33,361 nucleotides of DNA from an uncultured Bacteroidales bacterium (GTDB lineage: Bacteria; Bacteroidota; Bacteroidia; Bacteroidales; Paludibacteraceae), in assembly GCA_946059305.1 (NCBI GenBank), contig CAMGMU010000018.1:1-33361 (forward strand), in the 5' to 3' direction. This document shows, in pieces, positions 1 to 11,970 of the stretch. The notes under the pieces were generated by a model. The model saw nothing but the letters and a program-made list of their open reading frames with translations. It did no database searches and was not told the origin of the DNA. A program made the position numbers and the translations under genes. The first letter of the stretch is position 1; each line of letters starts with the position of its first letter.

Positions 1-2
1 GG

Positions 3-116
3 AGCCCCATAAATAAAGAGCAGATAACCTCCAAGCGGGAGATTCGCCTGTTGGGACATCTGCTACGCCGAAAACGTGTCTTCATTCGGAGTGCAATTGT
101 GCGTAAGGACATATAG
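3..116 (+). CDS. possible 3' end of a plus-strand gene entering from the left
   Basis: One plus-strand frame is open from the window edge to a TAG at 114-116 and encodes 37 residues rich in Lys and Arg, with a segment reading HLLRRKRVFIRSAIVRKDI. I do not recognise the family. The main support is layout: the frame ends 55 bases before a perfect palindromic terminator (172-199), beyond which the minus-strand glucosidase gene also ends. That is what two convergent genes sharing one terminator look like. The short open stretch alone could be chance, so confidence is low. Confidence 0.3.
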   Translation, partial: SPINKEQITSKREIRLLGHLLRRKRVFIRSAIVRKDI

Positions 117-171
117 TAGTTGGTCGCGAATTATTCGCATATATCCGCAGTGCGTCTTCTCAGCAAGAAAG

Positions 172-199
172 AAAAAAGCAGCCAATTGGCTGCTTTTTT
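172..199. terminator. bidirectional intrinsic terminator
   Basis: A perfect 28-base palindrome: six A, the stem GCAGCCAA/TTGGCTGC, six T. Because both flanks are A6/T6, the RNA from either strand forms a GC-containing stem followed by a U run, so it can stop transcription in both directions. It lies 48 bases beyond the stop codon of the GH97 gene (minus strand) and 55 bases beyond the putative plus-strand gene end at 116. It most likely marks the 3' end of the glucan-utilisation operon. Confidence 0.85.
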
Positions 200-247
200 C
201 TATCATGAGCTTATTACGTTCCAATCGCTTGAGCATCCGCTCAACAA

Positions 248-4248
<4,001 letters not shown>

Positions 4249-4253
4249 ACCTT

Positions 4254-5741
4254 TTATTGCTTAATGATGGTTACACGATCGTGGAGTTGGTCGAGCGTGA
4301 TGGTGTAGGTACCAGCTTCTTCAATTATCCACTTCAAGTCGATATCACTCACGTTGACATTCTCGCTTTGAGCATACTGATAACGCGTGAGTGACTCTTC
4401 GTTCTTATCGATAAAGAGCAACTGCTCGGGTTGACCGGTAGGCACTTGGTCCTCTACAGCGGGCATGAACCATGCGCCGTTCCAATCTGCCTGCTTATCG
4501 CAGCTGAACTTCAACTCGCCAGCATTGAGTGTACCCGTCCAGGTAAAGAGGCTGTCGTCAACGAGCGTAAGCGCAGTAGCATTGCTCAGATCCCAACCAG
4601 AGGGTGCAGCGCTACCCACCATGTACATCTCAGTGAACGGCACATACTCGCGCATGATCATACGTTCTTGCGCAGTGTGGATATCCACGCAAATCTTATA
4701 CATCTTATTGCATTCGTCGGCATTCAGCACCCACTTATTATCGGGATCATATCCTTTAACGAATACCATGCTCTCTTGGGTGTAAGGCGCATCTTTGGAG
4801 GTAGCCTTGAAGTTGTTCTCCCAAGCGCCGGATGCAGTACCGAACTTAAAGTCCTTTCCAAGCGTCCAGAAATGGCCAATGCGGAAGAGGAACGGATCGA
4901 GCGGGTCGCGATCCATCTCCCAGAAATTCCATTTCGTCTCTTCCCCGATAAGATAGAGTTGCTCGTAGTCGGGCATCACGGCTGCCACCTCGCGCATCTG
5001 CATCTTGAGGGTGATAAGGTTGACGCTCACCTCATACAGGTGATCCGTCTCAACCGTCCACATCTTATCCTGCTGAGCAGCATCCGTGCGGGGCAACAAA
5101 TCTTCACTTGTCTCGCCCGGCATATAGCCCGGAAGCATGCTATCTTTATTGCAAACGAACTTAAAGAATCCCTTCTTCAGACGAAGAGTAGTCTTAAAGT
5201 AGCCCACCTCTTTCATTTCCATCTCGGTGGCCTCAGAGAGGGTCCATCCGCCGGGGGTGGCGTTGCCTACGATATAGAGCGTCTTCGTAATCGGTTCATA
5301 GGGGATAACCACAAAATCGCAGGTGGCAGTCTGCGTCTCAAACCCTTCACCAGAAGCGGTGATACGAGCCGTAAAACCGATAGTCTCTCCGGGCTTGCAA
5401 CCATTGTCGATAGCCATTTGGCAAATATCTTCTACGGTCCACGTCTGCTCGTATTTCTGCGTTTGGCCATTAAAAATGAGTTTCGCATTCTCCCAACTCT
5501 CGCCTGCTAAAACAAGCTCCAAACTGTAATAGATGCGATGACCGGTACCTTCATTGGTGCCGGAGGTCCAACTGAGCGTCAGGCCGGTGTTGCTGTACTC
5601 GGTCTGATCAAGCACGAGCGTATCAGCATTGGCGGAAATAGCAAGAGGAGTAGAGCCTTTATCGAGCTCTTTGAGATCCTCGCGGCAGCTTGTGGCCAAG
5701 CAGGCTACAGCCGCCATAAGAATAAACAGATATTTTTTCAT
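4254..5741 (-). CDS. SusE/SusF-like surface glycan-binding lipoprotein
   Basis: A 495-residue lipoprotein (MKKYLFILMAAVACLATSC, lipidated Cys about residue 19). It has an N-terminal SusE-type immunoglobulin-like domain (about 30-150; LDQTEYSNTGLTLSWTSGT). Three SusE/F starch-binding-like repeats follow, starting near 153 (TLYIVGNATPGGW), 262 (LYLIGEETKWNF) and 370 (MYMVGSAAPSGWDL). Each carries the aromatic and FKF/LKF pattern of these beta-sandwich modules, followed by an N-K-W or equivalent segment and a closing strand. It would bind glucan at the cell surface and pass it to GH66 and SusCD. It follows susD by 38 bases. Whether it counts as SusE or SusF cannot be told from sequence alone, and the ligand is inferred from neighbours. 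Confidence 0.88.
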   Translation of the reverse strand: MKKYLFILMAAVACLATSCREDLKELDKGSTPLAISANADTLVLDQTEYSNTGLTLSWTSGTNEGTGHRIYYSLELVLAGESWENAKLIFNGQTQKYEQTWTVEDICQMAIDNGCKPGETIGFTARITASGEGFETQTATCDFVVIPYEPITKTLYIVGNATPGGWTLSEATEMEMKEVGYFKTTLRLKKGFFKFVCNKDSMLPGYMPGETSEDLLPRTDAAQQDKMWTVETDHLYEVSVNLITLKMQMREVAAVMPDYEQLYLIGEETKWNFWEMDRDPLDPFLFRIGHFWTLGKDFKFGTASGAWENNFKATSKDAPYTQESMVFVKGYDPDNKWVLNADECNKMYKICVDIHTAQERMIMREYVPFTEMYMVGSAAPSGWDLSNATALTLVDDSLFTWTGTLNAGELKFSCDKQADWNGAWFMPAVEDQVPTGQPEQLLFIDKNEESLTRYQYAQSENVNVSDIDLKWIIEEAGTYTITLDQLHDRVTIIKQ

Positions 5742-5779
5742 AACAAATTATACGAAAATAATTAGTGCCCACCATTTCC

Positions 5780-7327
5780 TTAATAACCTGGATTCTGCCC
5801 CATGAGCGGGTTGGCATCACGCTCGGTCTGCGGAATGGGGAAAAGCAGACGCTCACGCGTAGCATTGGTTTTACCAATCGAATGGAGGAACTTCACCGCA
5901 TATTCACCATCGTTGATGCGGATCATGTCAAACCAGCGGTGGCCTTCAAACGCAAGCTCTATTCGTCGCTCATGGATGATAGCTTCGCGCATCTCTTCCT
6001 GAGTGAGCCCAGAGAGTGCGGGCAGGCCGGCACGACTGCGCACTCGGTTGATGGAATTATAAGCCTCTGACGGACGTATCTCGTTGAGCGCCTCGGCTTT
6101 CATCAGCAGTACATCAGCAAATCGATACACTACGAAATTTGCAGGGGAAGTGTTGAAATCCGGAGAAACGGCTTTTGTTACGAGGAACTTACGTACGTTA
6201 TAGCCCGTATTGGAATAGCTGGCCTTATACTCTTTGTTAACACCTTCAGGATCCCACGTGGGGCAACCGGCATAGAAGATGGTGATATCTTTGCGCTTGT
6301 CGCCTGGCTCATACTGGCTAACGAACTCCTCCGTAGGTAGATTCCAGCCCCATGAACCGGCTACGAAATCCGAGTTACGCGGTCCCATGAATGTGCTCAG
6401 CCAACTCGATTGCGGGTTATTACCCCAGAAGTCATACTCCTTATCGCCGGAGAATTGCACTTCGAAAATCGATTCCGGACCATTATGGATAGTCGCGCAG
6501 AAATTGTCTTCGTAATTGCAGGATTCGAGGTCATACCCCATGTTCTCCACATCGTTGCAGAGGTCAACTACTGCTTCGTAGTATTGCGTATTGTTCATAC
6601 CATTGATGGAGAGGTTATGTCCAGCCAATGTAAGATAAACATTCGCAAGCTCCGTATAGCAGGCATCTTTGGTGGCGCGACCGAGGTCAGCGGGGGCATA
6701 TTCCTGCTTCATCGGGAGCAGCTCTGCAGCACGTTGCAAGTCGGAGATGATATTCTTATAGTTGTTCTCAATAGCGTCACGTGCGATAGCCGTACTCGTT
6801 CCCGGCTCATAAGGAGTCAAGCGTGTAGGTACAGCACCATAGAGGCGAACGAGCACAAAATAATAATGCGCACGCAAGAAGAGCGCCTCGCCAAGGCATT
6901 GATTACGGATGGCCTCCGTAAGTCCCTCGGCAGTCTCCATACTCTGAATGAGGATATTGCATTGCCCAATACCAACCCATGGCGAGCGCCACATATAGAG
7001 CGCCATACCGTTGTCAGAAAGGGTAGTGAAATTGGCAGCCTGTACGGTCTCAAGACCGTCATTTCCGCCACCTGCTCCTACATTAGAGTTACCAGCTACG
7101 ATATCCAAACACCATAGACGCTGGTTATACATATTCGATGACTGAAGCGTACGATAGCAAGCATTTGCCATTGCCAAAGCTATATCATCGGTCACCTCTA
7201 CCGTAGGATCGACCTTATCATAAGGCTGACGCTCCAGAAAATCGCATGACTGAAACGTCATCGTAAGCGCAGCCGCTACTGCAGCCGCCATGCGCATTGA
7301 ACGCTGAAAGATATGATTGATTTTCAT
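5780..7327 (-). CDS. susD: SusD/RagB family outer-membrane lipoprotein
   Basis: The glycan-capturing lid of a SusCD importer. The 515-residue protein starts with a lipoprotein signal (about 1-27; TFQSC, Cys about 28). The TPR-like region includes GEALFLRAHYYFVLVRLYGAVP, typical of the family, and the C-terminal part has VVYRFADVLLMKAEALNEI, INRVRSRAGLP and ERRIELAFEGHRWFDMIR, all hallmark SusD segments. It lies 12 bases after susC, as usual for an obligate pair, and before the SusE-like gene. The acquired glycan is probably an alpha-glucan, judging from the GH66 and GH97 genes downstream. Confidence 0.96.
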   Translation of the reverse strand: MKINHIFQRSMRMAAAVAAALTMTFQSCDFLERQPYDKVDPTVEVTDDIALAMANACYRTLQSSNMYNQRLWCLDIVAGNSNVGAGGGNDGLETVQAANFTTLSDNGMALYMWRSPWVGIGQCNILIQSMETAEGLTEAIRNQCLGEALFLRAHYYFVLVRLYGAVPTRLTPYEPGTSTAIARDAIENNYKNIISDLQRAAELLPMKQEYAPADLGRATKDACYTELANVYLTLAGHNLSINGMNNTQYYEAVVDLCNDVENMGYDLESCNYEDNFCATIHNGPESIFEVQFSGDKEYDFWGNNPQSSWLSTFMGPRNSDFVAGSWGWNLPTEEFVSQYEPGDKRKDITIFYAGCPTWDPEGVNKEYKASYSNTGYNVRKFLVTKAVSPDFNTSPANFVVYRFADVLLMKAEALNEIRPSEAYNSINRVRSRAGLPALSGLTQEEMREAIIHERRIELAFEGHRWFDMIRINDGEYAVKFLHSIGKTNATRERLLFPIPQTERDANPLMGQNPGY

Positions 7328-7339
7328 AATCGTATGTGC

Positions 7340-10336
7340 TTAGAATCCAATATTGAGAGTGAAATTATACGTGCGAGCCAATGGATAACGGTTCAGATCA
7401 ATACCGTTTTGTGCCACTTCCGGATCAAAACCGGTATAGCGGGTAGCAGTAGCTACATTCTCGCAGCTGAAGGAAAGACGGAGTTGCTCCATCGTGGCCT
7501 TCTTAATCAGTCTGCTCGGGAAATTATAAGCCAGCGTGATGTTTTTGAGGCGGAGATAAGAGCCATCTTCTACGTAGCGATCGCTCACGCGGGTGTTTCC
7601 ATTCGGGTCGCCATATACAGCGCGAGGAAGCGTTGCGTTGGGGTTATCCGGCGTCCAGCGGTCCAGCACTTTGGTGGTCTGATTGTAAGCGGCCGACATA
7701 CCCGTCAAGTCGATATCGTTGGCATTATAAATATCGTTTCCTGCCACTCCCTGCAGATAGAAGGAGAATTCCAAACCGAACTTCGTAGTGAGCGTATTGC
7801 CCATGGAGAACATCCACTGCGGGTTGGGGTTGCCGATTACGGTTCGGTCATCATCCGTGATGCGGCCGTCGTTGTTCAAGTCGCGGAAACGGATATCGCC
7901 CGGCTTAGTATCACTTGTTTGGAATGCATGCATAGCCACCTCTTCTTCGCTCTGGAAGATACCATCGGTCACGTAGCCGTAGAAGCAGTTGATTGGAAGA
8001 CCTTCCTGCAGAATGGTCAGGTATGAGTTACCGATCTGATTGATATAATACGGAACATCCGAATTGAGGTCAAGAATGCGGTTGCGGTTGAAGGTCACAT
8101 TGAGTGAGGTCTCCCACTGTACAGGGCCGTTCTTGATGTTGAGTGAGTTAACGGAAATCTCAAAACCCGTGTTGCGAACCTTACCGGCATTCGCGTAGGT
8201 TACAGAGGTATCTTCAAATCCCGAAGTGATTGGTACACTGGCTTTTACGAGCATGTCAGTAGTGTTTTTCCAATACCAGTCAAAGCCCAGTGTCAGGCGG
8301 TTATAAGCTAACGTCATATCAAAACCTACGTTGGCTTGGCTCACCGTTTCCCAATGGATATCCGGGTTGGCCAGCGTAGTGGAAATGAGCGCGTATTTAT
8401 TCATCTCTTCAGGATCAGAAGAGAACTTACCAAACGGATAAACGGACGTCTCATACGTAGCCAAATAGCCATAATTGCTTACGGAAGCCTGACTACCCGT
8501 CATACCATAACCAGCGCGAAGCTTAAGGTCGTTTACAGCGTCTTGCTCGGGGAAAAACTCCTCCTCGGATATGCGCCATGCTATTGCACCAGACGGGAAG
8601 CAACCCCAACGGTGGTTCTTACCAAAGCGAGACGAACCATCACCTCGTACGGTAAACGTAAGCATATATCGGTCGGCATAGTTATAATTGGCGCGGCCCA
8701 TAAACGACATCAGCGCCCATTCGCTGCGGCTACCACCGATCTTGGCAGGTTCCTGACCATTGTCGAACTGATTGACATTATCAAACATAAACCCTTCCTT
8801 GGTCATGTTGCTCCACATAAAATCATTCCATTGCATCGACATACCCGCCATCACGTTCAGATGGTGGTCTTTCTTAAAGGTCTGATTATACGTGAAATAG
8901 TTATCCCAAGTATAGGTAAACGAACGGTTATTTGACTGATAACGACTCGAAATCTCAGTAGGCGAGGGTTTCCAATCGTAGGCAGGGCTGAAGCTGTCAG
9001 TAAACCAGAATTTGCCATCAAAAGCAAACATCGTCTTGAACTTCAGCTGCTTGCAGAACGTAATCTCAGCAGCGAGGCTGGTGAGCAGGTTGTAACCTTT
9101 AGTAGTGGATTGATACACCTCCATCGGTCCAATCGGGTTACGAGTAGAACCATACCACATCGAGTTGCCTTCCGGTCCTGTCCATTCGCCCGAAGCATCT
9201 TTGATACTGTAAATAGGCAGCGCCCGAAGACCATCACTGATGCTGTATGCACCACCGCTCTTGATGTCATGAGAGAACGTAAGAGCATGGTCAAAACGAA
9301 GCCATTTGAGCACTTGAGCATCGCTCTTCTCTTGAAGGGTAAAGCGCTTATAGTCAGAGGTTTTAATCAAACCTTTATGCTGTTGATAGCCAAACGATAC
9401 ATAGTAATGGTTTTTGTCAGAACCGCCCGAGTAGTTGAGATTATAATTCTGCAAAAGACCCATCTGCATCATCTCCTTCATCCAATCCGTTGATTGCGTC
9501 AACTCCGAGGGGTCAACCCAGTCAGGGTTGGCGTTCTGCTGCGCGTTATACATCATCTCGTTGTTGAGTTTTGCATACTGAGCAGAAGTCAGCATCGTAG
9601 GGATATTCATGCCTGTCTGCATACCTACGCCGGCATTCAGCGTCAGCTTGCCCTTGCCGCTCGCACCACTCTTCGTAGTAATCATCACTACACCATTGGC
9701 GCCACGGCTACCATAGATTGCCGTAGCAGATGCATCTTTGAGTACGTCTAAGCGCTCTACGTCGTTCATATTGATAGCGTTGATTCCCAAATCGGTAGGA
9801 ATACCATCAATCACCACGAGCGGGTCGCAGTTATTGATACTGCCCAAACCGCGAATCTTGATGCTTACGTTATCGCCCGGACTGCCGGCATCGATTACTT
9901 GCACGCCACTCACTTTACCTTGCAGCGCCTGACCGATATTGGCTACTGGGGCTTCCATATCCTTTTTGCCCATCGAACCAACCGATCCGGTAAGGTCGGC
10001 TTTGCGCATGGTACCATAACCTACCACAACCACTTCTTCCAGCAGTTCGGTATCATCGTGCATCGTAACAGTAATATGGGTCTTGCCGCCAAGCGCTATC
10101 GTCTGCGTCTTCATTCCCATATAGCTGATCTCTAACGTAGCCTTGCTATCGCATGAGAGGGCGAAACGGCCATCGAAGTCCGTGATCGTACCCGTACTCG
10201 TACCGGATACTACCACATTGGCGCCTATCACGGGTTCACCTTGCTCATCGAGCACCTCACCCGTTACCTGAGCCTGAGCCAGCAACATCGCGGGAACGAG
10301 GAGCAGACTCAATATAAATACTAAAATTCGTTTCAT
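7340..10336 (-). CDS. susC: SusC/RagA family TonB-dependent transporter
   Basis: An outer-membrane importer of oligosaccharides driven by TonB. The 998-residue product has a Sec signal (MKRILVFILSLLLVPAMLLA), then a carboxypeptidase-regulatory-like domain (about 23-105; VTGEVLDEQGEPVIGANV, ITDFDGRFAL). Next come the VVVVGYGTMRKADLTGSV motif, the plug (about 112-225; SIKIRGLGSI, VIDGIP, LKDASATAIYGSRGANGVVMITTK) and a long beta barrel ending in Phe. There is no N-terminal STN/FecA signalling domain, so control by an anti-sigma factor is unlikely; this agrees with the SusR-type regulator next door. The gene follows the SusE/F-like gene by 141 bases, in which I find no promoter match, so it is probably co-transcribed. 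Confidence 0.97.
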   Translation of the reverse strand: MKRILVFILSLLLVPAMLLAQAQVTGEVLDEQGEPVIGANVVVSGTSTGTITDFDGRFALSCDSKATLEISYMGMKTQTIALGGKTHITVTMHDDTELLEEVVVVGYGTMRKADLTGSVGSMGKKDMEAPVANIGQALQGKVSGVQVIDAGSPGDNVSIKIRGLGSINNCDPLVVIDGIPTDLGINAINMNDVERLDVLKDASATAIYGSRGANGVVMITTKSGASGKGKLTLNAGVGMQTGMNIPTMLTSAQYAKLNNEMMYNAQQNANPDWVDPSELTQSTDWMKEMMQMGLLQNYNLNYSGGSDKNHYYVSFGYQQHKGLIKTSDYKRFTLQEKSDAQVLKWLRFDHALTFSHDIKSGGAYSISDGLRALPIYSIKDASGEWTGPEGNSMWYGSTRNPIGPMEVYQSTTKGYNLLTSLAAEITFCKQLKFKTMFAFDGKFWFTDSFSPAYDWKPSPTEISSRYQSNNRSFTYTWDNYFTYNQTFKKDHHLNVMAGMSMQWNDFMWSNMTKEGFMFDNVNQFDNGQEPAKIGGSRSEWALMSFMGRANYNYADRYMLTFTVRGDGSSRFGKNHRWGCFPSGAIAWRISEEEFFPEQDAVNDLKLRAGYGMTGSQASVSNYGYLATYETSVYPFGKFSSDPEEMNKYALISTTLANPDIHWETVSQANVGFDMTLAYNRLTLGFDWYWKNTTDMLVKASVPITSGFEDTSVTYANAGKVRNTGFEISVNSLNIKNGPVQWETSLNVTFNRNRILDLNSDVPYYINQIGNSYLTILQEGLPINCFYGYVTDGIFQSEEEVAMHAFQTSDTKPGDIRFRDLNNDGRITDDDRTVIGNPNPQWMFSMGNTLTTKFGLEFSFYLQGVAGNDIYNANDIDLTGMSAAYNQTTKVLDRWTPDNPNATLPRAVYGDPNGNTRVSDRYVEDGSYLRLKNITLAYNFPSRLIKKATMEQLRLSFSCENVATATRYTGFDPEVAQNGIDLNRYPLARTYNFTLNIGF

Positions 10337-10367
10337 TTTTTTTTAGAATAAGCATTGAAAGGTCACT

Positions 10368-10393
10368 ACCACGGCAGACTATGCTGCCGCGGT
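10368..10393 (-). other. intercistronic hairpin upstream of susC
   Basis: In the minus-strand transcript a 10-bp stem (ACCGCGGCAG with CTGCCGTGGT, one G-U pair) closes a 6-base loop. It lies between the stop of the SusE/F-like gene (10478) and the susC start (10336). No U run follows on the minus strand, so it is not a normal terminator for the operon. On the plus strand it is followed by a T-rich run. It may be a processing or stability element that sets different expression of the two genes; that role is inferred. Confidence 0.5.
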
Positions 10394-10477
10394 ATAACCA
10401 GTTTTTTCTTTTCTGTAGAGAATGCATAACTGTCAAGCAGTAGTGCAAACTCTGGATAATGCAAAAAGCAAATGAAA

Positions 10478-11692
10478 TTATAATTTTTGGCCGAGAACGC
10501 TATACTGCTCGCCGTTGCGGATAATAACAACTTTACCATTAAGCAGCACTTTCTCTGCACGATCAGCCTGCGTGTTTTCAACGGCCGAAGGAGCTTCATA
10601 TTCTACTGTCATCAAGCCGTTCTTCAAGTCAGCGGTGAGTTTATACTTGCCTGCAGTCATGTAGAATTTATTGTCTTCCGTAAGGCGAACGAGCTCAAAC
10701 TGGCCGCTGCCCGTTACGGGCGTACCAGCAGCTGCTGCACCCCATGCCTGGCTGCCAAAATCTTTCTTCTCAAAGAATTTAAACTCGCCATCGCTCAGCA
10801 TGCCTTCATAATGGAATACCGAGTCTTCAGATTGAAGTTCAATAGCATTCGTTTCAAAATCCCAACCTCCTACTGCGTCACCGCACATATACAGAGTGGT
10901 GAGGGGCGGAAGCTCAAAAACGGTATCGCGCAACACGAGCGTGCCAGCATTTACGTCAGCAATAAGGTGATATGCAGTGAGGTTCTCAACGCTGTCTACT
11001 ACCCACTTATTATCGCCAGAAGGTTTGCAGAGTGTATAGGTTCCTGCACCGGAGATGATTTCGCCATTCTCGATAGGGCCATAATGAGCACCCCAATCCT
11101 GCTGGTGGAGGAGCTTAAACTCACCATTCTTGAGCAATACAATACCATCGAAAACGCCCGTTTCGCCTACCTGATCAATAGCCTCTGAAGAGCCGGGATT
11201 CCATCCAAACGAAGTACCATCGCCTACAGGGAAAATCTGCGAAGGAATAGCAACTGCGAACGATTGGTCATTGCCGTTTTTGTCAGCCAAACCCGTACCA
11301 TCGGATACCGTAATGGTTGAGTCAATCAGGTTGAGTTCAATCTTATAGCGACCTGCGGTAGCTACCCATTTGTTGTCTGGGTCAGAGCCGGTAAGGCGCT
11401 CTGCAAACTGATGTACACCAATGCTGAAAGCTTCACCATCGGTTACCGCAATATAAGCGGGCTCCCAACTGCTGCCATAGAGGAACTTAAGTTGACCATT
11501 GTTGAGTTCTCCTACCCACTCGTACATGCCCGTGGGTACATTGTTGTCATCTACATACGTGTACATAGGATTTCGCTCCGTGTTCCAATCTGAAGGAGTG
11601 CCGGGACCACAAAGATACACGCGAGTCGGATACTGAGCCATAACTGCCATGGCTACTACACTAAGAATACTTAAGAGGATACTCTTTTTCAT
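10478..11692 (-). CDS. SusE/F-like repeat protein with C-terminal sorting-like tail
   Basis: A 404-residue secreted protein, first gene of the glucan operon. The N-terminus MKKSILLSILSVVAMAVMAQ is a Sec signal with no lipobox Cys, unlike normal SusE/F. Three repeats of the SusE/F starch-binding type start near residues 24 (VYLCGPGTPSDW), 155 and 268 (LYMCGDAVGGWDF). Each has a GQLKF/GEFKL/GEFKF strand and a DNKW or DNKF turn. The last 25 residues (KVLLNGKVVIIRNGEQYSV then LGQKL) match a tail also seen on the PL1 lyase at 20964-22724. I read this as a short T9SS-type or related cell-surface sorting signal. The protein probably presents glucan-binding modules outside the cell by a route other than lipidation. 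Glucan binding and the export route are inferred. Confidence 0.82.
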   Translation of the reverse strand: MKKSILLSILSVVAMAVMAQYPTRVYLCGPGTPSDWNTERNPMYTYVDDNNVPTGMYEWVGELNNGQLKFLYGSSWEPAYIAVTDGEAFSIGVHQFAERLTGSDPDNKWVATAGRYKIELNLIDSTITVSDGTGLADKNGNDQSFAVAIPSQIFPVGDGTSFGWNPGSSEAIDQVGETGVFDGIVLLKNGEFKLLHQQDWGAHYGPIENGEIISGAGTYTLCKPSGDNKWVVDSVENLTAYHLIADVNAGTLVLRDTVFELPPLTTLYMCGDAVGGWDFETNAIELQSEDSVFHYEGMLSDGEFKFFEKKDFGSQAWGAAAAGTPVTGSGQFELVRLTEDNKFYMTAGKYKLTADLKNGLMTVEYEAPSAVENTQADRAEKVLLNGKVVIIRNGEQYSVLGQKL

Positions 11693-11737
11693 GATAGAAT
11701 TGGTTTTAATGGGTTATTATGATTGTGTTTCTATTTG

Positions 11738-11776
11738 TACTGCTTTTCGATTCCGGCAGCAAAATTACTGCTTTTC
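11738..11776 (-). promoter_or_regulatory. direct repeat overlapping the operon promoter, candidate SusR-type operator
   Basis: The 11-mer TACTGCTTTTC occurs at 11738-11748 and again at 11766-11776, 28 bases apart. The second copy overlaps the TA of the -7 element (11766-11767); the first lies just downstream of the predicted transcription start. No other copy was seen in the divergent intergenic region. The position suits a regulator binding site, but the link to the SusR-type protein is only by proximity. Confidence 0.4.
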
Positions 11777-11790
11777 ACGCGCATTCGCAA
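11760..11790 (-). promoter_or_regulatory. Bacteroidota-type promoter of the glucan utilisation operon
   Basis: Read on the minus strand: TTG at 11790-11788, a 20-base spacer, then TAATTTTG at 11767-11760. This matches the -33/-7 consensus of the Bacteroidota primary sigma factor. Transcription would begin near 11753, giving a leader of about 60 bases before the ATG at 11692. Overlap with an 11-bp direct repeat suggests regulation at this point. Confidence 0.75.
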
Positions 11791-11832
11791 GCGTTGGGAT
11801 AATATTGGGAGTACATTATTTCATTTATATAT

Positions 11833-11864
11833 ACTGATTATCAGTTACTTAAATAATTATTTAA
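11833..11864. promoter_or_regulatory. two adjacent palindromes in the divergent control region
   Basis: ACTGAT-T-ATCAGT occupies 11833-11845 and the perfect 16-base palindrome TTAAATAATTATTTAA occupies 11849-11864. They lie between the operon promoter (11760-11790) and the regulator promoter (11919-11949), where a shared operator or upstream activator site would be expected. Both are AT-rich, so the second could partly reflect composition. A 9-mer, ATTGGGAGT, also occurs at 11804-11812 and 11883-11891. Confidence 0.35.
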
Positions 11865-11918
11865 AAGTAAATAAGGAGTTAAATTGGGAGTGGCAATGAT
11901 ATTTTTTTTTCTAAAAAC

Positions 11919-11949
11919 TTGCATAATTCATTCTTTTTTTGTACCTTTG
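11919..11949 (+). promoter_or_regulatory. Bacteroidota-type promoter of the SusR-like regulator
   Basis: TTG at 11919-11921, 20 bases, then TACCTTTG at 11942-11949, an exact consensus fit. Transcription would start near 11956, so an in-frame ATG at 11884 cannot be the start codon. The first usable ATG is at 11971. Confidence 0.8.
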
Positions 11950-11970
11950 CAGCCTCAAATCATTATCGCC

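Noticed and set aside
10487..11188. 233-codon plus-strand frame inside the SusE/F-like gene
   Set aside because: Antisense shadow of a gene with signal peptide and clear repeats; no promoter or domain.
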